Assembly (NCBI GenBank): GCA_035578905.1
Contig: JAQJVL010000247.1
Span: 496,001-560,000, forward strand
DNA: 64,000 bases
Direction: 5' to 3'
DNA from: Stictocephala bisonia
Taxonomy: Eukaryota; Arthropoda; Insecta; Hemiptera; Membracidae
Shown here: one piece after another, positions 51,031-62,719 of the stretch
How the letters are laid out: each line of letters opens with the position of its first letter
Position numbering within the stretch: the stretch's first letter is position 1
Notes under the pieces: model-generated
Told to the model about the DNA's origin: nothing
Database searches by the model: none
Seen by the model: only the letters and a program-made list of their open reading frames with translations
Program-made: the position numbers and the translations under genes

Positions 51031-51889
51031 GGATTTTGTTTATAATAAATTAATAGTAATTTAACTTTTGATACACACATTTACTCAAACTGCAAAAAAC
51101 TAGATTCTAGTATTTTCACACTGAAATCTCGCTTCGTTTACGAACAAAGAAATATTACTGTGTGCATATTATGGTTTAGTTTGTCCATTTTTATCGTATG
51201 CTGTTGAGATGTAAGGTCGTGAATGTACATAAACCAGTTACATTCAAACATCAAAAGAAGGCATTAAGAACCATGTTTTAAGATGAAGATAGTTTTCTTG
51301 CATGTAGACAATTCTACATTTTGTATCAAAGATAATAATTATCACATTGATTATTCTAGTAAATCTAGAGTTTACAAGTAAATTTGTTGTTGTACATTGT
51401 TTATAATGTTCCTAGTATTGTGAAAGCTTTGTAGATTAATCACGCATTCTAAATAAGATATTTAATTTAACGTTAACAATAAATATTGAAAACCCCACAT
51501 GTGCGTATCACAATTAATTGGTTTAAATTCATTTAGAATTTGTGTCATTTGTTAACAATCAAGTAATAATAATAATAATTAAAATTAATAATGTTTTCAA
51601 ACATCACTAACCATGTTTTATCCGCCTGGCATAAGTATGCCATTGAATATTAAGTTTCTTTTTACATATATGAAAAGTATGGGAACCATCAACATAAATT
51701 ATATACAAACAAAATTATATACAAACAAAATTCTTGTGTATATAATTTAAGGGAAATAAATTAGTTTGACAAATTTTGGTTGTAGTCTGACATAAAACTT
51801 TAATTTTGTTGTTAGAATATGATAATTTTACATATTAACACTTATATATTTTTAAGATAATATTATTGTAAGTAACGTTTTCTCTAGTA
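51031..51889. other. AT-rich sequence with no recognised gene
   Basis: An 11-bp inverted repeat, AATTATATACA...TGTATATAATT, lies at 51713-51723 and 51737-51747, beside a direct repeat of ATTATATACAAACAAA. Nothing else recognised. Confidence 0.45.
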
Positions 51890-52152
51890 AGTAATCATTA
51901 TTTATTAGTAATATGCCGATCGTAGAGATATGGGCGAATATGAGAGGCAAATTAGTGTGATGTGTAGATGAATGAGTGTAGTCATTGTTACTAACTATGA
52001 TCGACTGTTGCTCAGAAGGAGCTATTAATTGATAAGCCCAATAACCAGGGGAACTAAAGGACATAGAGCTTTTATTGGGATTTGAACCACGTAATATTGG
52101 CCTGATTTTCAGCTAACCGACAATTCAGATACTCAGTTCTCTTCCCTTACAA
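51890..52152 (-). repeat. Dispersed repeat family J, copy 2
   Basis: On the minus strand: AGGGAAGAGAACTGAGTATC, TTAGCTGAAAATCAGGCCAA, ACGTGGTTCAAATCCC (B-box-like), ACTACACTCATTCATCTACA and CTCATATTCGCC. These match the plus-strand copy at 61860-62110. The 5' part of the family is missing. Confidence 0.75.
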
Positions 52153-53339
52153 AATCAAATAAAGCAATTCGTGTGATAGACGCAAAACCACAAGAACAAG
52201 GTTCGAGACTAAATTTTCTTTGAATTTATTTAAACGTAACCCAATTTTAATATTGCGTAAAACATACTGGTGTCAGTGATTATCTTATTAATTTGGTATA
52301 TATAATTCTTTATTATAATTTCAGGCTGAATTTTTAATGATATTTTATACATGAACATATAAACCTAAACAAAGCTAATGTTGTCAATATTACTGAACAG
52401 ACTCACTGTGGGGGGAACAAAATTATTCCAAGTTATTAAAATGCGTCGTAATTAATTTAATTGCGATTTAATCAATGGATTTGTAAAAGATCAAAAAACG
52501 TTGTTGTCCTTTTATTTATGATATCGTATTTATAAATCATTAGATTTTCATGTGCAGTAAGTCAATATTCTGAAGTGTGATTTATTGACAATGGAAGAGA
52601 GGAAGTTACATGCTCAGTGTTAATTACAAATGTTCACTTCTCTTTCTTGATTTGCTATTTATTTACTGTCATATATGAACAATGTTTATTTCTAGATTTT
52701 TTTACCAAATGTAATTTTTGAACACCGACTACCTATATTCCTGGTAAAGGTTTAAACCACCGTGGTTGTGGAACGCTATTTCAAGAAGCGATGGTATCTT
52801 CTGACAAGGATGCAGTCTCATTAGAATTCGCTGACTCAGAGGCCGGCGGGGATAACCACTTTCCTGGCTAAAGTAAATTCTACAGAATTTTTCATCATAA
52901 TATGCTACGGTATTTCCTATTTTCTGTACGTAACTTTATTTTAAATTTCTTCAATATCATGTTTAGAATGTTAATTAGAGTGTCTCTAATGAACAGTAAT
53001 CTAAAGTAAGATTTTATTCTAAAATTTAAAAACTACTTAACTAAAAGACCATGCGAAAACGATCACATCAACATTAATGCAGTTTTTACAAAAAAATGCT
53101 TATAAATATATTTTCTATAAAGTGGGTTTCTATTTATTGCAATGTATTAACATTTTAAAAATTTTAGTTTGAAAAACAAAAATAATAAAAACAAAACATT
53201 AATCCTATTCACTTGATTTTAAAGTTTAATTTCCGATTAAGTGAAAAATCGTAAAACAATGAACATTACTTAAAACAAATTCATATTTATTTATATATAT
53301 ACATTTAGAAATTGTTGTAACACCTTGATTCAAGAATTG
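52153..53339. other. AT-rich; GC-richer island at 52740-52870
   Basis: No gene recognised. The island contains GAGGCCGGCGGGGATAACC and ends ...CTGGCTAAAG; it could be part of a SINE but no second copy was found in the window. Confidence 0.4.
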
Positions 53340-53532
53340 TTTTATAGTAGATAGAGCAGAGGTAAACTTTAATGCAACCACAGGAAAGTTACCGGGTCTC
53401 GGGAATGTGATAAATGAAGTCACTGCAACTTGTCGACTGAGGAATGAGAGTCAAAAGTCTTTCGGCATGTCTACTAAAGAGTCCTCTTCAACTACTCGAC
53501 TGATAAATTAAAATATAAATCTCGTGGCTTGT
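53340..53532 (+). repeat. Dispersed repeat family G, copy 2, with degenerate array units
   Basis: The first 105 bp match 34600-34765. Three degenerate copies of an ACTTGTCGACTGAG motif follow (about 53429, 53491 and 53547) before the regular 49-bp array. Confidence 0.65.
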
Positions 53533-53770
53533 CTAATTTAATTTGTCGACTGAGTTATGAAAGGTCAATCTACTGGCTTGTGTACCACAACTTGTCGACT
53601 GAGTTATGAAAGGTTAATCTACTGGCTTGTGTACCACAACTTGTCGACTGAGTTATGAAAGGTCAATTTAGTGGCTTGTGTACCACAACTTGTCGACTGA
53701 GTTATGAAAGGTCAATTTAGTGGCTTGTGTACCACAACTTGTCGACTGAGTTAGGAAATGTGAATTTACC
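53533..53770. repeat. 49-bp minisatellite array (about 5 units)
   Basis: The unit contains ACCACAACTTGTCGACTGAG, TTATGAAAGGTCAATCTACT and GGCTTGTGT, 49 bp by the spacing of successive ACCACAAC (53584, 53633). Each unit has TTGTCGACTGA, the same motif as the flanking dispersed repeat from which it appears to have grown. Confidence 0.93.
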
Positions 53771-55278
53771 GGCCGTTCCAGTACAACTTGTTGAATCGCT
53801 AAATAATGAACTCCTAGTAAAGACGTCTAATTTCACATTATGCTCTACTACCTCTTCGCATTGAAGCAAGTTTTATCATTTAAACAACTATTGTTCCATC
53901 GTAACATATTATATAATACTGATAAGAACAGAAGAAGAACAATTGTTAAGAAAATAGAATTAAATTGGTAAATATATAAATAAAATAATATAATTTTGTG
54001 TCTAAGCCATATTTCATAAGGTGGTATAACACATGAAAAGTGTGTAAAGTTAAAGTTCACTAAATTGCAGAACTTGGAAGGCGTGAATTTACCTCACAAT
54101 ATTTTGGCAGGCCACTTTTCCACTGATTGCAGTTTATTTTCTATTCCCGCAATTTTTTGTTCTTGAAATTTAATTAACTATCTGAGTGTTTTCTTTCGTT
54201 GTCACCTGCTGTTCTTGATTAGTTTAATTTATGTTATTAAATAAAGTAAAACACAAATAAATAAAAATCACACGCTTTCAAAATAGTCTATTAAAACTAT
54301 GAAGGGTCCTTAACTACATAAGTGAGTGGAAATAACTATTAAATTCAAAAATATCTCACCGTCTGATTAAATGAGATAATGTTTATTTTGGCAGTAATTA
54401 TGTATTAGTTCATCGTTATAACACGCAATTAATTACATTTTTATAACGTGTAATGGAACAGTACATTATTTTGTAATAGGAATACAGATTAAAACAAGTC
54501 GATTTTTTTATAAAAGTCAACAGTTAACTAATACAATGACATGCTATTTCCTAAAATGTTTTTAAAACGAATACCTAAACAGTAACCAATCATGAATGCC
54601 CAATCATAGGTTGATTAGAGATTATTGTAACTTATTTGTTGTGCAAAGAGAACATTTTATTAATGATTCTGTCACACAATTAAAGAACATGTTCATTGGT
54701 GACTTATAAGTTTAATTCTGCAGAAGAAGCTAACTATGATATATGAAACGCTGTTGTTGCAAAAAAATAAATAATAATAATAAATAACAAATATGAACTT
54801 AAAAAAGTTGTGCGAATGTGGGTTTTCGATTAATAGGTATTTTAATATATATTTATAATTGAAGATACGTTTTTGGGTATTTCCTCAAAATTAGTAGAAG
54901 GATTTAGTCAAAATCAGTTATTTATACAGGCTTTAAGAAATGAAGGAGCATACTTAACGAGGATCTTTGCGTTTCCTACATGCTACTATTGGAGGCTGTC
55001 AGCATTACTGACATCCTCCTTAAATTTCATCCGTCAATCAACTGACCAGACTTTGTCTGCTACAAAAAGATTTCTTTTGGGAGATATATTTGTATCCTAC
55101 TAACTATATGAAGAAATTTAGTCATATTCGGATTAGTTATTTATTAATTATTTAATTATTTTTTTATAACCAAGATTGAAGTTGCTGGTTTAACTGTAAA
55201 AATCCTTCACGGATGATATGAACAGTAATTTTATTTTTCAAGCGTTTGTGGTTGGTCATGAATACGACTTTTTGGATT
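53771..55278. other. AT-rich sequence with no recognised gene
   Basis: Frames up to 76 codons without recognisable domains. Nothing else recognised. Confidence 0.45.
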
Positions 55279-55468
55279 GTTCCCCAACATATATTTCCCC
55301 CCGACATATATTGTCCCCCGACATATATTGTCCCCCAACATATATTGTCCCCCAACATATATTGTCCCCCAACATATATTGTCCCCCGACATATATTGTC
55401 CCCCGACATATATTGTCCCCCAACATATATTGTCCCCCAACATATATTGTCCCCCAACATATATTGCC
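55279..55468. repeat. 17-bp minisatellite array (about 11 units)
   Basis: The unit is CATATATTGTCCCCCAA, 17 bp, with a regular A/G alternative (CCCCCAACA or CCCCCGACA). It lacks stop codons in several frames on both strands, which produces overlapping open frames of 70-100 codons that are not genes. Confidence 0.96.
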
Positions 55469-56864
55469 GTCAGCTCAATATGTGCCAGTAATAAATCAAT
55501 AGTCCTACGTACGGACGATTGTAATGTAGAGTTGACTAGTGGATTTAATTTATATAGATTTAGATGGAATAATGGTAATTTTTAACTAGTATGAAATAAC
55601 CAGTTTGGTAAACCTTCCAAAGTTACAGAACTTACTAGAAAATTCTGTCAGAGACACTTATTAAATTCAAGGATATTACTATATTTGATTTTAACACAAA
55701 TTAATCGATCTATATTATAACAAGTCTTGTTTGATGTTCACAAAAATATTTTATCGTGGATTTCGGTAATTCCATCAAATATCTCTTGGATTCAAAAGTG
55801 TTAAATTTGTGAATAAAAAATTAAAATATGAACTGAAATAATGATTCATTTTTATTTTATAAAAGACCCTCGGAGTTTCTGTGAATTTCATTTCGCGCAA
55901 TAAATCAACTAAAATGGGATTACGTTTGACACGCGCCAATTTTAACTTGGCAAATTGCAAAAGTTGTGAGCAGTTTTATTTTCGCAGAGTTAGTGTCTAA
56001 TGTAGTCATACGTTTTCAGTTACAGTTATTTTATAGGTTTCATTTCCAATTTAATTAACAAGTTTTAGGTTTTCCATTTGCTCCCGATTTAAAAGTTCTA
56101 GTCAAGATTTTCGTTTTGTTATTTATTAATGACGTACGTTGATATAATTTTGAGTTTAATTGATCTTATACGTTAAAAAAAAATAATAAAAAACCTACAG
56201 TTAGACCCTATAATTCTTTCATATTAGTTCAGTATAACCATAATTATTAGATTATGTTTATCTGAGTTTGGTGTTTACCCTTTCAAATTTGGTTATTGTC
56301 AATATGAGTTCTAACAACCACCACCCCTTCAAACTTTATTAGCAACCGAATAGGCCTCATTTTAAAAATTTTAATTTTTCCCGATTTAGTTGACGAGACT
56401 GACCATGTTTCTCATCGATCTCAAACATTTTGTGAACACGTAACATTTTGTTTCATGTTAAAGATGTTCCCTTTCAGAAATTTCTTCAATTTGTAAATAT
56501 AGTCCTTAAAAAATTGCGATCAATACATTTCATTTTTGTATCAATATACATCCAAAATAGTTAGTAGTCGAACCCAGTTTTATAAACACCTTAGCAAGGT
56601 AAAATATAAAATATAATAAATTCAATTTGGAAAAATATATCCAAGTAAAGTTTTAACTGCATGGAGTGGTTCACAATACATTCCAACCGGTTCCATTCCG
56701 GTGCACAGGTGATAAGATGTCTTCTGAGGAGTATCTTTAGTATTTTAGCATAGTGCATACGCTTTTGAAACAATTTAAACAAAATCTATTGTAGTAATTT
56801 TAGCTAATTCTGTTCAAACAATTAAAATTTATAAGAACATTTTGCTCTACACACGTCTTTATAT
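55469..56864. other. AT-rich sequence with no recognised gene
   Basis: Nothing recognised. Confidence 0.45.
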
Positions 56865-57455
56865 ATACTAGAGGACACCCCTGCACACTTCGCGTGCCAA
56901 CACCGTCACTCGCTGCGCTCGTTATACCTCGGCCTCCAGCCTCGTGCTGTGAAGTTACACTACAAATACTATTAGGTATAATAAAATCACGATATTAAAT
57001 TTATTTACAGTATCTCACTCACACTATTGCGTAGCTACCTATTTCTAAGTATAAACACCCAATGATATTCCTGAGCCTATTTCAAACGTGTTCATTACAT
57101 CCATCCCAGGTTCATCGTTGATATATATTATAACCTTCTTTCTATTACAAACAACATTGTTTACATTCCAACAGCTGTTATATCTTTTTTGAAATCATTA
57201 TTTACAATTGAACGACTGTTCTGTTCGGTTCATTTAAATCTCTCCCCATGTTATTCTTATGGCCAAAAAACGTACTTTGAGGGCTTCCCATGCCCTTCAT
57301 GGTGAAAAACTTTGAAGAATTAAGACCTTATTGCACAACTACGAACGGAGGAAAATTTTTGTGACACCTTAACCGTTCAAATTGGTTAAGAAATAAGGGA
57401 GGAGTTGTGTTGACAAAAAACGTCTTCACGTATTATACATAAGGATTACTTGTTG
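56865..57455. repeat. Possible decayed transposable element
   Basis: The left end has ATATACTAGAGGACACCCCT, CACTTCGCGTG and CTCGCTGCGCTCG, CpG-rich sequence that stands out from its surroundings. The right end has ACGTCTTCACGTATTATACA and AAGGATTAC. Such ends recur in non-autonomous arthropod elements, but no second copy is present here, so family and boundaries are guesses. Confidence 0.35.
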
Positions 57456-58107
57456 AGAAAATAATTAAAATAGAAGCATCCTTTTGGATCCATGTACAAT
57501 TGAAGTACTAAAATAGATTTAAATGTATCTTTGTAAATTGAATATTTCATACTTTTAAGTAAGTAAAATACATTGGTCCACTTTCTTTGCTCTCATTTTA
57601 TATGTTATTATTTTATAGCGTTAAAAATTTGAGGGCCAGATGTTCGGAAAACGAAAAAATGTATTATTTTGTTCTCATTTGATTTAATAATTAAACATAG
57701 CTCTGAACATGACAGGTTTGTTTAGTTTCTGATGCCTCAGAAACTATATTTCAATCGTGCCTGATATCGACTTGGTATCAGCAGTGACGGATGATCCCTG
57801 ACCTGCGGAAGACTGCTGATTGATAAGAACAATCTATAACAACACTTTACTCTCCCCTCTCAATCGAAAAGCCATCAAGTAACAAGTATGGTAGTAAACT
57901 GATGACAACATTATCGGGGCTTTTCTATGTACACTAACACTGAAAGTTCAATGTTGAGTAAAGAAACACCGCATCGTTAAGTAATGAATCCACAAGAGTG
58001 TAGTCCATGTTACTAGTTGGTGTGAACATAGTGATTTTTATTGTTGAAAGGGAATACCAACCAAATATACCCTGGGGCGTTTGGTCTAAAATAAAAAAAG
58101 CACACAT
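57456..58107. other. AT-rich; two adjacent stem-loops
   Basis: GTTTCTGA-TGCC-TCAGAAAC (57725-57744) is a perfect 8-bp hairpin and CTGATA...TATCAG (57761-57781) follows 16 bp later. No gene recognised. Confidence 0.45.
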
Positions 58108-58515
58108 TTTCTGAACTTAATTTTAGTAAAGATTTTGCAAGATTGAAAAAAATTACATTGCGTATCTCATTTTCATACCGTACGGCACTTTTACACCAAA
58201 TAGAGTAAGGCTCGTATTGGTGTTTTACAAACAATTAAGAGCATTTAAGCGGTTCCATGGTGTAAGGTTAGTACTCTGGACTCTAAATCCAGCGATCCAA
58301 GTTCAAATCTCGGTGGAACCTAGGAGGGTTTTTTATATAACATTTAGCAATTATATATCAATATGTATCACAGTATAGTTTTATGAATGAACTCCTTGTA
58401 TCACTAACAGTTATACATTATTGATTTAGGCTTTTTTAAATTAAAATCCCTATTTTAAAATATTTTATGGTTACACAGTCTTGCAAAGGCATATATAGTT
58501 TTGTTTAATATTACT
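58108..58515. repeat. Tandem segmental duplication, copy 1 (contains tRNA-like gene)
   Basis: Aligns to 58531-59220 both upstream and downstream of the tRNA: ACTTAATTTTAGTAAA, CGTATCTCATTTTCATACC, AGCATTTAAGCGGTTCCATGG, TATGAATGAA and CCCTATTTTAAAATA have counterparts. Copy 2 is longer because it carries a 36-bp minisatellite. Confidence 0.8.
58251..58321 (+). tRNA. Degenerate tRNA-Gln copy with CTA (amber) anticodon
   Basis: Aligned to the copy at 58812, it differs by loss of one C in the D-loop, a C-to-T change just before the anticodon stem, a G-to-A in the T stem that breaks one pair, and two changes in the anticodon. The loop reads CTCTAAA, so the anticodon is CTA (58283-58285), which would pair with UAG. 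Acceptor stem (GGTTCCA with TGGAACC) and anticodon stem (CTGGA with TCCAG) are intact, and a T6 run follows as terminator. It may be a pseudogene, given the broken T-stem pair and short D-loop, or a natural Gln-inserting amber suppressor. Confidence 0.75.
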
Positions 58516-58811
58516 AAACAAGAACAAATTTTATGAATTTAATTTAGTAAAAAATGTGCATCATAGAAAAATATATATTAAATTGCATATCTCACTTTCA
58601 TACCTTACGCCCCATTTTTATATTTATATTTGTTTTTAAAAATGGTGTTCTTTTATAGCATTGAGTTAAATTCTTTTATAACGTAATTGTTTATATTTTT
58701 AGCATTGAAGTAACGATAAGTTAATTATTACCTATGAACATACAATTATTAAAACGTATTGGTTTAAAACATTTCGAAAAATCTTTTTCGAACCATTAAT
58801 AGCATTTAATC

Positions 58812-58883
58812 GGTTCCATGGTGTAACGGTTAGCACTCTGGACTTTGAATCCAGCGATCCGAGTTCAAATCTCGGTGGAACCT
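58812..58883 (+). tRNA. tRNA-Gln (anticodon TTG)
   Basis: A 72-nt cloverleaf: acceptor stem GGTTCCA with TGGAACC, discriminator T, D arm TGGTGTAACGGTTAGCA, anticodon stem CTGGA with TCCAG, loop CTTTGAA with anticodon TTG (58845-58847) reading CAA, and T arm CCGAG-TTCAAAT-CTCGG with five pairs. The sequence closely follows animal nuclear tRNA-Gln(UUG). Internal A and B boxes are present and a T5 run follows at about 58889. It inserts glutamine during cytosolic translation. Confidence 0.93.
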
Positions 58884-58983
58884 AATAGTTTTTGTAATAT
58901 TTAAGAATTATATTTATGTAATATATATATTTATTACGGTTTATTTTTATGAATGAAATCCGAGTACCACTAACAGTCTTTTA

Positions 58984-59095
58984 TGTGTTATGCCCACCCA
59001 CCTATACACGTACAGTGGTAGTGACGCCCCCACCCATCTACACGTACAGTGGTAGTGACCCACCCAGCCACCCATACAAGTATAGTGATTTTAAC
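58984..59095 (-). repeat. 36-bp G-rich minisatellite, fourth locus (about 3 units)
   Basis: On the minus strand, units of 36 bp such as CACTACCACTGTACGTGTAT followed by AGGTGGGTGGG. Same core as the arrays at 15.8, 47.6 and 50.9 kb. It interrupts homology between the two tRNA-bearing duplicates. Confidence 0.9.
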
Positions 59096-59220
59096 TGTAC
59101 AGTAATTTTATAAATAAAATTAAATTAAAAAATTAGGTTTATTTTTAAAATCAGGGCCCTATTTTAAAATAATTAATGGTTGCATAATCATGCAAAGACA
59201 TTGTTTTGCCTTTTTTAACT

Positions 59221-60670
59221 TTGGTATACAGTCAATTCAAGTTAATATAATATTTTTATTTTATGTTTAATTTCCAACAGCTATACATTTCGCTAGTTCA
59301 TTACTCTACAATACAGTTGATAATTTTACGTTCTATTTATGTGTGTTTCGGGGAAAGCCCACTTTTTAACAGTTCCTATAACCTTGATGGTAAGTTCTTA
59401 AATTGGAAATATTTTATATGTCACTCAAATATGTTTGAAACAAACCATGTTAGAAAATTGAATTTTTAATCTCGGGTTATTTAATAAACCGAAGAAACTC
59501 ATTGCATCGCAAAAATATCGATACGTTAAAGTTCGGTTCCTAGAAAACTCGTAATAAATTCGATAAACATTAAATGTTACTGCACCTTTATAAGTTTTTG
59601 TAATTTGATCGCCTCGTAAAAAGCTTCCAACACTTTCCACTTAAAAGTTAACAAGTTTTACAACTCTAAGGAAAGCCGACAGAAGTTTAAAAGTGTATTC
59701 TTCTTGTAGCTTCAATATTTGCTTCCGTCATCGAGCGTCTGAAGTATTTAGTTTTAATATTTTGAAATGTTTAAAAACTCGTGTGTTTCGAAATTATTTA
59801 AGTTTATATCACTTGTAAGTGATTGTGATTCATTTTTATTACATATTGTCATATTAATTTATATATTATTAAGACGCCGAATGTCAATATATGGGTAAAT
59901 ATGGGTTTTTAATCCCTAGTCGATTATTTAAATAGTATGTTTATGGCTATAAAATTTACAAAAACATTTTTAAAAACATGTGGGTACCTATGTTTAAGTT
60001 GATTAATTAATATTTTTTGTTCTCACAATAATTCTTTAGGATTCACTGTTTTCTAAGCCCGTTGATTTATGGGTCTCTTATAATAATCCTTCATTGTATT
60101 TTGGGCTAGACAAGTATTTATTTATTTGTGAATTAAATAAAATATGTTTAAAAAATTTGTATGCAATTAAAGTTTGGCTTCACCTGAAGTAGAGTAACTG
60201 TTTATTATTTTTCCAGAAATTATACCAAACATTGTCATTAATGACTTGATACATTAGTAGTTTTCTATATTAATAAATGATTTTATTGTATAATTTTGTC
60301 ACGAACAGTGAATATAAGAGTAAAAATAACTCTCTCACAATCAACAACATAGTAATTTGTTTGACTATAATGTTATAAAAAACTATACCAACAAATAAAA
60401 ATTAATTGCTTATGAGGATTGTAATTGATCGTACAAAATTTAGTATTGCTAGTATGTTTTTGCATAGTAATATGTTTTGCAAAAAACATTACATTGTTTA
60501 GTTTTAGTACAGAAATGATCTTTTTATGGATTCACCAAAATCTTCGCACGTTAAAAAATATTTATGAAGATTTTTACGATGTTGGGATGTTAATTAAACC
60601 AAAGGAAATGCTGTGATTGATATTCCAGGTTTAGAATATAACATGTAACATAGATCTTATATAATAAGAA
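59221..60670. other. AT-rich sequence with no recognised gene
   Basis: Frames up to 71 codons without recognisable domains. Nothing else recognised. Confidence 0.45.
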
Positions 60671-61646
60671 TCAAACATGACATTTAAGACATGATGTGAT
60701 GTGGGTATTATGGAACAAACATGACATTTAAGACATGATGTGATGTGGGTATTATGGAACAAACATGACATTTAAGACATGATGTGATGTGGGTATTATG
60801 GAACAAACATGACATTTAAGACATGATGTGATGTGGGTATTATGGAACAAACATGACATTTAAGACACGATGTGATGTGGGTATTATGGAACAAACATGA
60901 CATTTAAGACACGATGTGATGTGGGTATTATGGAACAAACATGACATTTAAGACACGATGTGATGTGGGTATTATGGAACAAACATGACATTTAAGACAC
61001 GATGTGATGTGGGTATTATGGAACAAACATGACATTTAAGACACGATGTGATGTGGGTATTATGGAACAAACATGACATTTAAGACACGATGTGATGTGG
61101 GTATTATGGAACAAACATGACATTTAAGACACGATGTGATGTGGGTATTATGGAACAAACATGACATTTAAGACACGATGTGATGTGGGTATTATGGAAC
61201 AAACATGACATTTAAGACACGATGTGATGTGGGTATTATGGAACAAACATGACATTTAAGACACGATGTGATGTGGGTATTATGGAACAAACATGACATT
61301 TAAGACACGATGTGATGTGGGTATTATGGAACAAACATGACATTTAAGACACGATGTGATGTGGGTATTATGGAACAAACATGACATTTAAGACACGATG
61401 TGATGTGGGTATTATGGAACAAACATGACATTTAAGACACGATGTGATGTGGGTATTATGGAACAAACATGACATTTAAGACACGATGTGATGTGGGTAT
61501 TATGGAACAAACATGACATTTAAGACACGATGTGATGTGGGTATTATGGAACAAACATGACATTTAAGACGTGATGTGATGTGGGTATTATGGAACAAAC
61601 ATGACATTTAAGACATGATGTGATGTGGGTATTATGGAACAAACAT
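60671..61646. repeat. 44-bp minisatellite array (about 22 units)
   Basis: The unit contains GAACAAACATGACATTTAAG, ACACGATGTGATGTGGGTAT and TATG, 44 bp, nearly identical throughout. The first four units and the last have ACATGATG, the central ones ACACGATG, and the penultimate ACGTGATG. Confidence 0.97.
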
Positions 61647-61794
61647 GTGTTATTATATTATGTCTTGTTTGTCAGTTTAAATGGACAATGACAACTAAAC
61701 AACTAAGCAGTGCTGTAACCTGGCTACTTGGGGACAAAGTGTTTGGGAGATTGTAGGTGATAGGTTCCATCCTTGGTCCTCTTAATACCGACAA

Positions 61795-62150
61795 GACATC
61801 AGCTCAATGGTTGCCATCGACGTGGACACTACTAGAGAAGTCTGGGATGTCCATTTTGGATGGTAGTCAAGGTTCGGATGTTGTGAAGGGAAGATAACTG
61901 AGATAGACTTGTCAGTAAGCTGAAAATCAGACCAACAGTACGTGGTTCGAATTCCTTGTAAAGCTGTAGATCTCATAGTTGCCATGGGTATTAGGCTATA
62001 AATAAATAGTCCTTTCTGAGCTAGGTCGAACTCAGATAGTTACAGTGACTACACTCGTTCATCTACACTCATCACATTCATTCACCCCTCATATTCGCCT
62101 GTATCTTGACGATCGGTGTCTTAAGAATAAATAAATAAAATAAACATGAC
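61795..62150 (+). repeat. Dispersed repeat family J, copy 3
   Basis: The most complete copy: GCTCAATGGTTGCCATCGAC, CTACTAGAGAAGTCTGGGAT, ACGTGGTTCGAATTCC (a good B box), CACTCGTTCATCTACACTCA, CTCATATTCGCCTG and an AATAAATAAATAAAATAA tail. The B box and simple tail suggest a SINE, but the head does not fold into an obvious tRNA. Confidence 0.78.
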
Positions 62151-62163
62151 CAGTCATTGACGT

Positions 62164-62188
62164 CTATGCCGCGTTTCGTACGGCATAG
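62164..62188. repeat. Perfect 8-bp inverted repeat
   Basis: CTATGCCG (62164-62171) and CGGCATAG (62181-62188) separated by 9 nt. It lies between two copies of repeat family J. Confidence 0.7.
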
Positions 62189-62237
62189 GACTATTTATAT
62201 TTATTTATTGACATACTTTTAAATTACTCTCCATTTG

Positions 62238-62370
62238 GGTTATTAATAGTAAGCCCTCTCTGAACACAAGTCAAACCAGACTATACAGGTCATCCACACT
62301 CACACAACCAAACATTCATAATCGCCTAAAAATACGCACAAAGTTGTGTTGGCGTCTAATATCTCACATA
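62238..62370 (+). repeat. Dispersed repeat family J, copy 4 (diverged 3' part)
   Basis: GGGTTATTAATAGTAAGCCC, TCTCTGAACACAAGTC, CATCCACACTCACACAACC and CATAATCGCCT run parallel to the 3' half of the copy at 61795-62150, with clear divergence. Confidence 0.55.
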
Positions 62371-62577
62371 TTATTCTCACAATAATCTTTACTATAATAT
62401 ATTCAAACCTTTAAAATCGACTGTTTCTTACACTCACCGTTACTATGCGATCCCTTAAAATTTGGATAGTTCATCAGACGATGTAACTTCATCTGTTAAA
62501 ATACAGGAAAAGTTGCATGAAAAAAAAAATAGATCTATGGTGAACAGCCTAAAAACTTGAATTATTTTTACATTTTT

Positions 62578-62719
62578 TATTTTAACTTCACTTGCCAATT
62601 CACATGGGCGTGAACTTTACTCAACGAGTGAAGTACCGACCGTTGGCTCAGTGGAGATTCGAACCTTGGACATTGCCCTCCGCAGTCCGAAGTCTTAGCT
62701 ACTGAGGCACCACGTCGGC
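62578..62719 (-). repeat. tRNA-derived SINE-like element (family H), copy 2
   Basis: On the minus strand: GGTGCCTCAGTAGCTAAGAC, TTCGGACTGCGGAGGGCAAT, CAAGGTTCGAATCTCCACTG, AGCCAACGGTCGGTACTTC and a GAAGTTAAAA tail, the same order as 35675-35823. One arm of the closing stem has diverged. Confidence 0.8.

Larger units (their letters stand above)
58531..59220. repeat. Tandem segmental duplication, copy 2 (contains tRNA-Gln and a 36-bp array)
   Basis: Second copy of the segment at 58108-58515, offset about 561 bp at the tRNA. Its right half is interrupted at 58984-59095 by the G-rich minisatellite, after which homology resumes around ATTTTTAAAATCAGGGCCCT. Confidence 0.8.
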
